Part shown: positions 56,804 to 64,000 of the stretch, piece after piece | Numbering within the stretch: the first letter of the stretch is position 1 | How the letters are laid out: each line of letters opens with the position of its first letter | Source: Ceratothoa steindachneri | Taxonomy: Eukaryota; Arthropoda; Malacostraca; Isopoda; Cymothoidae | Assembly: GCA_963969495.1 (NCBI GenBank) | Contig: OZ018317.1 | Span: 220,408,497-220,472,496, forward strand | Direction: 5' to 3' | Length of the DNA stretch: 64,000 bases | Translations under genes and position numbers: made by a program | The notes under the pieces: model-generated | Told to the model about the DNA's origin: nothing | Databases searched by the model: none | Seen by the model: the letters and a program-made list of their open reading frames with translations, nothing else

Positions 56804-57312
56804 ATGAGGCCAAGAAAATCAGAAAAAGTTTTGAAAAACTTTTCCAAATTTAAAAAGAAGCACACTTCCAAAGACGTAGATGATGTTCCTCCCAAAAAGT
56901 TAAAACCGGATTCAGGGATCAGTTTGATGTTTGCGGGTTTCATTAAACCTTCTTTCGTCAGCCATGTAAGAATGGTTAATTATGCAGTTGCCTACACAGA
57001 CATTGTGCATAATTTCATTCTTTTTGCCAACCAGTTTGATTTGGTTTATGACCGCGCACCTGGGGATGGCAATTGTTTATTCCATAGCCTTGCCAAAGCT
57101 TTGCAGCAACTTGCTATTGAGGCAGATCATCTGTCGCTCAGAGCACTTTCTTCAGAACTGTTGGAATCGAAAAAAGAACGTTTCTTACTCTTTCTTGATA
57201 CAGACTCTGGTGACTCTGAACTGGCCTTTATAAACTACTTGCAAGCACTTCGATCTGAGCAAAAATGATGGGACCAGATTGAAATCCAATTATTGTCCGA
57301 AGCCTATTATGC
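56804..57312 (+). pseudogene. Helitron N-terminal OTU-like cysteine protease domain (broken)
   Basis: The frame starts with MRPRKSEKVLKNFSKF at 56804. The OTU active-site motif is DRAPGDGNCLFHSLAKAL near 57050, with Asp and Cys in place. Helices follow (ADHLSLRALSSELLES, then DSELAFINYLQAL). After a stop at 57266 similarity continues briefly (WDQIEIQLLSEAYYAIV) and is then lost before the C-terminal His motif. Such domains are known in animal Helitrons; the role, probably removal of ubiquitin, is inferred from the family. An alternative upstream start (MSAKRSKFLK near 56731) meets a stop. Confidence 0.78.
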
Positions 57313-57405
57313 CATAGTATAATTTTTAATGCAAGCTGCCTATCATTGATAAATATCAATGATGAAAATGCAAATAAATTCATTACTTTAGCATATTAGA
57401 ACAAC

Positions 57406-59870
57406 TTGCTCTACGATGTCTTCTTGCCATCGAATGAAATGTTATCTCACTCAAGTATAGAAGAAGACGATATAGGCATTGAGCCTAGGTATTATCGGCA
57501 GGACCTTCATGTTGAGTCTCAGAGAGTTGCTGAAGATCCCAATCAAATGCAAACCAGAAGAGTATCTAAAGCTGCAAGAGCTGATAGAGTGTGTCAAAGA
57601 AGAGCCTTTGGAACTCCAGATGACAGAAGAAAGAGGATTGAGGCTAATGCTGAAAGGATCAGAAGAGTTAGGGCATCCGAAGACACTTATCAAAGGCAAG
57701 GCAAAAGAACAACCAACGTTGCACAAAAGAGACAAGTAAGAGGTGCATTTTTGTCCGATCTACATAGAGTAGCATTTAATTATTATCCCAAGGAAGATTA
57801 TTCAAACCACCCGAAGTTGTTTATTGGAAGTTTAGAAAATGAATGTAAGAATTGCAAAGCACTAAAGTTCAGGGATGAGACCAATGGTCTTTGTTGCAGA
57901 AAAGGAAAAGTTCAGTTGGAAGAACTACCTATTCCAAGTCAACCATTACTTTTCCTATTAGATGGATCAAATCCAGATTTAGTAGAATTTTTAAGAGTCA
58001 TAAGAGCTTACAACAACTGATTTTCTATGACATCATTTGGAGCTAATGATGTAACTTTGCCAGGGTGGAAGTCAACATTGAGAGTCCAAGGCCAAATCTA
58101 TCACAGAATTGGTTCAATTTATCCTTTGCTGAATGAACCAAGCAAGTTTTTTCAAATCTACTTCATTGAACACTATTAGGTTCAAGCACAGACCAGAGCG
58201 AACATGTGTAAGGATTTACAACTAAACATAGTGCTAAATCTCCAAGAATTCCTTCCCCCAAACAATGGCTATATCAGAAAATTCATGACAGCCTTGGATA
58301 GAAGTACAGATGAAGAAGTCAGATTGATCATCAGAGCAGACAAATCTCCGAATGGTGAACATCAAAGAAGATTCAATTCTCCTACAACAAGTGAAGGTGG
58401 AGTGTTGATTGTAGGGCAAGACTGAAAAAGAGATATTGTTTTACAATATAAAGATGGAAATCTGAAGAAAGTCGCTGAAACTCATAGAGCTTATGTCTGC
58501 TTACAGTACCCTTTGATATTCTGGCAAGGAAGTGATGGTTATAATTTTCTTTTGAAAAAAAAAGATCCAAAAACTGGAACAAGGAATAACAAGAAATATC
58601 TGCTCAGGATTTTTATGCGTATAGAATAATGGTGAGGCAGAATAATTTTAATTTGCTATTGAGATTTAAGCAGATTCTCAATCAATTCTTAGTTGATATG
58701 TATGCCAATATTGAGTCAAAGAGACTGTTGTTCATCAAGCTACATCAGAAAAAGCTCAGAGCAGAGGTCTACATCTACCTAAAAGATGCAGTTTTAAGTG
58801 ATAGCACTACAAATAATGCTCCACAAATGGTGATTCTGCCTTCTTCTTTTACTGTAGGTCCTAGGTACATTCATGAGAGAGTACAGGATGCAATTTGCAA
58901 TGTCAGACATTATGGCAAACCTGACTTATTCATTACTTTTACCTGTAATCCTGCATGGAACGAAGTGCAAGAGTATCTTCTTACTGGACAATCTGCTACT
59001 GATAGACATGATATTGTGATAAGAGTATTCAAGCTTAAAGTGGACAAACTCATAGATCTCATTACTAAAGGAAAGCTCTTTGGACAACTGAGGTATCATA
59101 TGTATACAATTGAATGGCAAAACTAGGCTTGCCACATGCGGATTTGCTAATTTAGCTGAAGGACAAAATAATTTATAATGATATTGACCTGATAACTAGT
59201 GCAGAATTACCAAATCTTGAAACAGATCCAATGTTGTTTGAAATCATCAAGAAGAATATGATCCATGGTCCATGTGGTTCTGTTAATCCAAATAGCCTCT
59301 GCATGGTAGGCAAAAGCTGCAGCAAAAAATATTCAAGGCACTTAATTAAGGAAACACGGACTGATACAAATGGATAACCAATCTATAAAAGAAGAACAGC
59401 AGAATATGGAGGATATTCATTCGTTGTGAAAAAAATGGAAATTATATTATTGTAGACAACAAGTGGGTGGTTCTGTATAGTGCTTTCTTTTGCAAAACAT
59501 TAAATGCACACATCAATGTGGAATTTTGCAACAGCGTGAAATCGATCAAATATGTTTCCAAGTATATAAACAAAGGTAGTGATTAAGCAATTTTCAGCCT
59601 GGAGAATCATAATAAATTTGAACAATTTCAAATGGAAAGATATATTTGTAGTAATGAGGTAGTCTGGAGAATACTTTCTTTCCCTATTCATGACATAAGT
59701 CCCTCAGTTCAGCACCTGTCTGTGCATTTGGAAAATGGTCATAGAGTCTACTACACTGAGGAAAATGCAGGAGAGCTGGCTGAAAGGCCAAAAAAAAAAT
59801 ACCCTAATGGCGTTTTTCAATCTGTGTACAGAAGACGAGTTTGCCAAAATACTTCGATATCTTGAAGTAT
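57406..59870 (+). pseudogene. Helitron Rep region (zinc finger and HUH nuclease, broken)
   Basis: The first frame (57406-58020) is open for 204 codons and ends with CKNCKALKFRDETNGLCC, a zinc site seen in Helitron proteins. It is followed by MTSFGANDVTLPGW after a stop, then VRLIIRADKSPNGEHQRR and YPLIFWQGSDGYNF. The Rep-type domain starts near 58700: SSFTVGPRYIHERVQDAI, NVRHYGKPDLFITFTCNP and YHMYTIEWQN, where a frameshift removes the expected His-rich motif. The two-Tyr motif KYVSKYINKGSD is near 59560, followed by VVWRILSFPIHD and VHLENGHRVYYTEENAG. About eight frameshifts or stops. Confidence 0.85.
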
Positions 59871-60239
59871 TTATATATTTTACCTTCAAAGCAAGAAACT
59901 TTCTAGGAGGAAGTAAGGAAAACCATATCCAACAGTTGCAGGAATCAGATGCAGTGATGTTCTTGGTAGGGTATAAACTGTTCACCCAAGAAATCCAGAA
60001 TGTTTTTTGTAAAGTTATTATGAAAGCCTTATTTACTGTGAAGATATTGACCATCAATTCGAGTTACATCAAACTGGAGCAGAAATGAACCCAATAATTG
60101 CAAATATTGCACTCTGTGAGATAAAAGGCAAAGTCCTTAATTCAAAGAGATTTGACTCAATTTGGGATTTCGAAACCAAACAGATATTCACTTTCAGTGA
60201 ATAGAGAAACCTTGAGAGAGACGAGCTAAAAAATTGAGG

Positions 60240-61603
60240 AATTCGCTGTCATGGTGGTCCAGATCCACGAGCCACTTTTAAATCAGGATCAAAACACAGC
60301 ATATAAAATGATCCTAAGAAATGTAAATTCCGCTAAGGGTGAAATATTCTTCTTGGATGCTCCAGGAGGAACTGGAAAAACTTTTGTTACAAACTTGATT
60401 CTCTCAGCTGTGAGAACCCAGAGAAAGATTGCACTTGCAGTAGCCTCATCTGGCATTTCTGCCACACTTATATCAGGAGGCAGAACAGCCCATTCCACAT
60501 TCAAGCTTCCATTAAATTTGAATGTTAATGAAAATCCAATCTACAACATCAAGAGAGGAACCACTGTGACAAATCATTTGCAATAAACCTCATTTATTGT
60601 TTGGGACGAATACACTATCGCTCACAGAAAGGCTTTGAAGCTTTGGTTAAAACACTGCAACACATTAGGCAAAACAACCAGCTCGTGGGCGGAGTGACCC
60701 TCCTTTTGTCAGGAGACCTCAGACAAACTCTGCTAGTGATTAAGAGAGGAACAGCAGCTGATGAACTCAATGCCTGATTAAAGAATTCTTACCTTTGGAG
60801 TCATGTTCAAAGACAGTTCTTGAATAAAAACATGAGGGTTCACCTACATGGAGATGTCATTGCTGGGATATTTGCTTCTCAACATATGGAGCTAGGAAAT
60901 GGTACCATAGAAAGTAATCCAGATTGGGATATTTCACTTCCAGGAGGTTGTGAAATTTTGGTGAAAGATATTGAAGAACTGCAACTTAGGGTTTATCCAG
61001 ATCTACAGCATCACTTCCAAAACAAGAACTGGCTCTGTCAAAGGGCAATTCTAGCCCCAAGAAATGAAACGGTGTATGGGATAAACTTGAGACTTCTTAT
61101 GATAGCACTGTTGTCCCGCACCAAGCAGTTAACTATCCCACTGAGTTCCTTAACTCCTTTGATCTCCTGTAATGCTTTCCCATAAGCTTTGCTGAAAAGA
61201 AGGAGTGCCATTGATGTTGTTAAGAAATTTGGATCCTCCGAAGATATGTAATGGAACAAGACTAATTGTGAAGAAAATTATGCCTCATCTTCTTCAAGCT
61301 GAAATTTTAACTGGTCAGGGGAAAGGAGAATTGGTTCTCATTCCACGGATTCCACTGATACCTCCAGATATGCTATTGGAATTCAAAAGAATGAAATTTC
61401 CTAATAGAGTCAACTTTGCAATGTCCATCAACAAAGCCCAAGGAGAGTCTCTGAAGGTTGTGGGACTTCATTTTCTACTACCTTGCTTTTCTCATGGTCA
61501 GCTCTATGTTAGATGCTCAAGAGTTGGAAATGGGAGAAATCTATTTATTCTCTCTCTTAATGGAAATACAAAAAATATTGTATATCTTGGAGCTTTGCAG
61601 TAG
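60240..61603 (+). pseudogene. Helitron Pif1-like helicase (broken)
   Basis: Superfamily 1 helicase: Walker A in FLDAPGGTGKTFVTN near 60360, the motif ASSGISATLISGGRTAHS near 60450, Walker B as IVWDEYTIAHRKAL near 60605 (one residue differs from the usual DE-x-x), and LLSGDLRQTLLVIKRG near 60710. Then come DWDISLPGGCEILV, RAILAPRNETVYGIN near 61050 and VPLMLLRNLDPPKICNGT near 61205, and finally NFAMSINKAQGESLKVVG and FSHGQLYVRCSRVGN near 61500. The end is IVYLGALQ with a TAG at 61603. Four or more frameshifts or stops. Confidence 0.88.
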
Positions 61604-61849
61604 TTACCATTATTTGGTTTACTAATTTTTTGTAATGTCTATATGGTTTATTACATTTAAATCAATACAAATTGTGTTGGGATTTAAGAGTTGATCTCAT
61701 TTTTTAATATAAATCAATATATTTTCCTGTGCCAGAGGTAGCAAATTTGCTCTCAGCAAGATGTATCGTTAAAGTCAGCCCGGGAGAGGTGAGAAACAAA
61801 ATTTTGACTAACATTATCAATTTCACTTATAAGAAATTAGATACAAGGA
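61604..61849. other. Spacer between Helitron and CR1
   Basis: AT-rich, non-coding. It holds the palindrome AGCAAATTTGCT at about 61739-61750. The Helitron 3' end should lie here. Confidence 0.4.
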
Positions 61850-63325
61850 GCTACAAGGATAAGAAGTACCCTAGAAGACCTAAAGGTCCATTCAGGTAGG
61901 GTACCTTTGGACTAGCAGTCGAGCAGGCACAGTTCTGCTCAACGGCTTACGTGCCCAAACGGCCACTTTTCAAGACTTTGTCCAGTCTTGACTTGAACTG
62001 ATCAACAGAATTGTTGCTGACAACTTCTACTGGAAGTGCGTTCCAGCTACCACAGATGTTGTATGTGTAAAATCTCCCACACAGATCGCGGTGGTAACGC
62101 TTCAGCTCAAGTTTGTAGACGTGATTTTTAGTTCTGCCCTCACTAAGTTGGAAAACATCAATGTAGTCTACATTATCGAAGCCTCGAAGTATTTAAACAC
62201 TTGGATAAGCTGACCACGCAGTCTTCGAGTCTCTAACGAGAACAGATCTAATTCCCTTAATCTATCGTCGTAACTTTTGTGTCGGATAGATGGAATCAGT
62301 TTGGTTGCCCTAACTTGCACACGTTCCAATCTCGCGACATCCTTTCGAAACGAGGGATTCCAAAAGTGTACGACATATTCCAGGTTCGGTCCGTTAATTG
62401 AATTGTACAAATACAGTACTATTCCCTTGTTTCGATATCCAAATTGTCGCTCTATATAGCCTAACATCCTTTGGGTCTTTTTCTCCGCCTCAATGCACTG
62501 TTTCTAGAACTTGAGGTCATTAGTGACTGTTACACCCAAGTCCATCTCGGGTTCAGTGCATTCGAGAGCAGTGCCGATATGCATTACTTTGCATTTGTTC
62601 ACGTTAAAAGGCATTTGCCACATGTCCGACCACTCCCCAATATTTCGGAGATCTTCTTGTAGACGGGCAGTGTTTTATTCCTTTGCAATGTTCATACCAA
62701 GCTTGGTATCGTCGGCAAATTTAGAAATCTTCGCAACCATATCACTATCCATGTCGTTAACATAGATGATGAAAAGTAGTGGTTCCAGGACAGAACCTTG
62801 GGGTACACCGCTGGTGACAGGCACTCATATAGTCATATAGAAGCCTGTCCATTCACCACCACCCGTTGCCGTCTGCCGCTTAGCCAGTTCTCTATCCAAC
62901 CTGCTACCTTTCTGCCTATGCCTAGCGCACACACTTTCCGTAGTAGGCGGCGGTGTGGTATCTTATCGAAGGCTTTTTGAAAGTCAAAGTAGATAAAATC
63001 CACCGCTTTATCCCGACCATGCTCTCTTAAAAGGAAGTGGAAAAAATCCACAAGGTTCGTTAGGCATGACTGTTTCCTTCGGAACCCGTGCTAGGAACTC
63101 TTCAGTAGCAGGTTCGACTCTAAATATGACGTCATTTTGTCCACCATGATGCTTTCCATGAGTTGGCCGACTATTGAGGTTAAGCTAATAGGTCGGTAGT
63201 TCGACGGCTTGCTAGGATCTCCTTTCTTTAAGATAGGAGTCACCTCCGCTTCACGCCAGTATCTAGGAAGGCATCCGGTCCGGATTGACATGTTAAAGAT
63301 TGTGCTCAGGTGGCGGGACTTCGCG
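61850..63325 (-). mobile_element. CR1-like LINE (copy B), 5'-truncated
   Basis: A minus-strand relative of copy A. Its 3' end (61850-61900) carries the same CTTGTAGCTCCTTGTA tail and GGGTACTTCTTATC. The 5' end is cut in the reverse transcriptase at about 63325, exactly where Penelope-like coding sequence starts. Confidence 0.85.
61990..63325 (-). pseudogene. CR1-like ORF2 C-terminal half (broken)
   Basis: Motifs from N to C: HLSTIFNMSIRTGC then WREAEVTPILKKGDPSKP (near 63240), NYRPISLTSIVGQL, IYFDFQKAFDKIPHRR (near 62990), QGSVLEPLLFIIYVND, SKFADDTKLGMN (near 62715; the usual Ala is kept here, unlike copy A), MLGYIERQFGYRNKG (near 62460), LERVQVRATKLIPSIRH and LETRRLRGQL. Frameshifts and stops lie near 63090, 62830, 62680 and 62500. 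Confidence 0.83.
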
Positions 63326-64000
63326 AACTTCTACATGGGAAACCTAGAAGAAAGGCTCTTAACTAATAAAATGATGAACCCACCCAAAATTTACACCAAA
63401 TTCGTAGATGACATATACCTCACAATTAATGATGAACACCAATTACTACAATTCAAAAGGACCTTAGAATCTCATTTACTTTCTCAAATTTACATATGAA
63501 TTAAGTGTAAGTAGCCGTATTCCCTTCCTGGACGTAGAAGTATAACAAAACAGCGATGGAAAATATACCATTACCGTTTATCAAAAAGGGGCAGACTTCG
63601 ATCGATTCCTTAACGCCAAAAGTGAGTGCACCGAGAACTATAAATAATCTGTAATGAGCTCTTACATAAGAAGAGCCATCGAGAACTGCTCAGCGTGGAC
63701 CGCACTTGATGAAGAATTTCGAAGATCAAAACAGATCCTGATCAATAATGGAAACTCAAACAGAGAATTCGACAAATTACAAAAGAAAATTCTCAACTCC
63801 AAGTTTGAGGCAAAGGAGGGAAGAGAAGAAGGAATTAATACTACTATACTACAAGAACCAAATGATGGATGCTTACAAAACAGACGAAAAAATACTACAA
63901 GATATAATAAAAAGTAACTCTATCAAAGAAATTAACAAGTTATGGTTACGAATTTATTATAAAAACACAAAAGTAAGCAACTTATTAATGAAAAACAACT
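63326..64000 (+). pseudogene. Penelope-like reverse transcriptase fragment B (runs off the window)
   Basis: Starts inside the palm at DFANFYMGNLEERLL. The catalytic box is IYTKFVDDIYLTIND near 63400, followed by SRIPFLDVEV near 63520, FDRFLNAKSECTENYK near 63610, and MSSYIRRAIENCSAW near 63655. The linker LWLRIYYKNTKVSNLLM near the end is typical of the part before GIY-YIG, so the endonuclease should lie beyond position 64000. Three or more frameshifts. Diverged from the Penelope-like copy at 43-44.7 kb (VDD versus IDD in the active site). Confidence 0.78.

Larger units (their letters stand above)
56730..61603 (+). mobile_element. Helitron with OTU domain, nearly full-length coding region
   Basis: Collinear modules: an OTU-type domain, a Cys-rich N-terminal region, a Helitron-like Rep domain and a Pif1-like helicase. 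Helitrons move by rolling-circle replication. The termini (TC at the 5' end, hairpin and CTRR at the 3' end) could not be assigned with confidence. Frameshifts, stops and some internal loss (between Rep and helicase, near 60060-60240) make it defective. Confidence 0.88.

Noticed and set aside
1..64000. tRNA, 5S rRNA or snRNA genes
   Set aside because: Scanning for A/B-box pairs, a GGTTCGAAT loop and Sm-site contexts by eye gave nothing convincing; GGTTCGAAAAAG at 19726 lacks the rest of a tRNA.

Overview
The window looks like repeat-rich nuclear DNA of an arthropod, most likely a crustacean. That inference rests on the mixture of elements (CR1-like and Jockey-like LINEs, Penelope-like elements with GIY-YIG, Tc1 and mariner transposons, a Helitron with an OTU domain) and on many long (TA)n arrays. 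I found no intact cellular gene, no tRNA or rRNA, no CRISPR array and no bacterial-style operon. Nearly every coding region I can recognise is broken mobile-element sequence.

Layout. 1-7 kb: unassigned AT-rich DNA with a GC-rich double hairpin at 5.0 kb. 7-11.5 kb: one long minus-strand LINE (zinc-knuckle ORF1, then endonuclease/reverse transcriptase ORF2). 12.3-12.6 kb: a small ORF1 fragment of the same superfamily. 12.9-14.2 kb: a Tc1-like element inserted in a (TA)n array. 14.5-14.9 kb: a ~29-bp minisatellite. 15.7-18.7 kb: a CR1-like LINE, followed by a second CR1 tail at 19.1-19.5 kb. 20.4-21.9 kb: a broken copy of an uncharacterised conserved protein family; a second diverged copy lies at 51.0-52.6 kb. 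22.7-23.1 kb: two Penelope-type terminal motifs around a (TA)n array. 23.6-31 kb: two nearly identical LINE copies in inverted orientation (arms about 1.9 kb), separated by a third LINE fragment and by a repeat that also flanks the left copy.

31.6-42.6 kb is a rearranged LINE graveyard. It holds an ORF1 interrupted by a ~0.56-kb insertion with an 8-bp duplication, an exact-looking 815-bp tandem duplication, and a chimeric module repeated three times. That module is inverted LINE sequence, a stretch resembling the start of histone H2A, and a CCAAT-containing upstream region. A 5'-truncated LINE with a clear 10-bp target duplication sits inside one copy of the module, and its empty site is preserved in another copy. 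43.0-44.8 kb: a Penelope-like element with a perfect 25-bp palindrome. 46.3-47.8 kb: two mariner relics, one with clean terminal inverted repeats. 49.2-50.1 and 55.3-56.0 kb: two foldback repeats. 56.7-61.6 kb: an almost full-length but decayed Helitron (OTU, zinc finger, Rep, Pif1-like helicase). 61.85-63.3 kb: a 5'-truncated CR1 abutting a Penelope-like reverse transcriptase that runs off the window end.

The genes do not form a pathway. What links them is their history: nested insertion, inverted and tandem duplication, and microhomology-joined rearrangement. The best candidate for something undescribed is the conserved zinc-site protein family present twice (20.4-21.9 and 51.0-52.6 kb). 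Second is the H2A-like/LINE chimeric module repeated between 34 and 40 kb.
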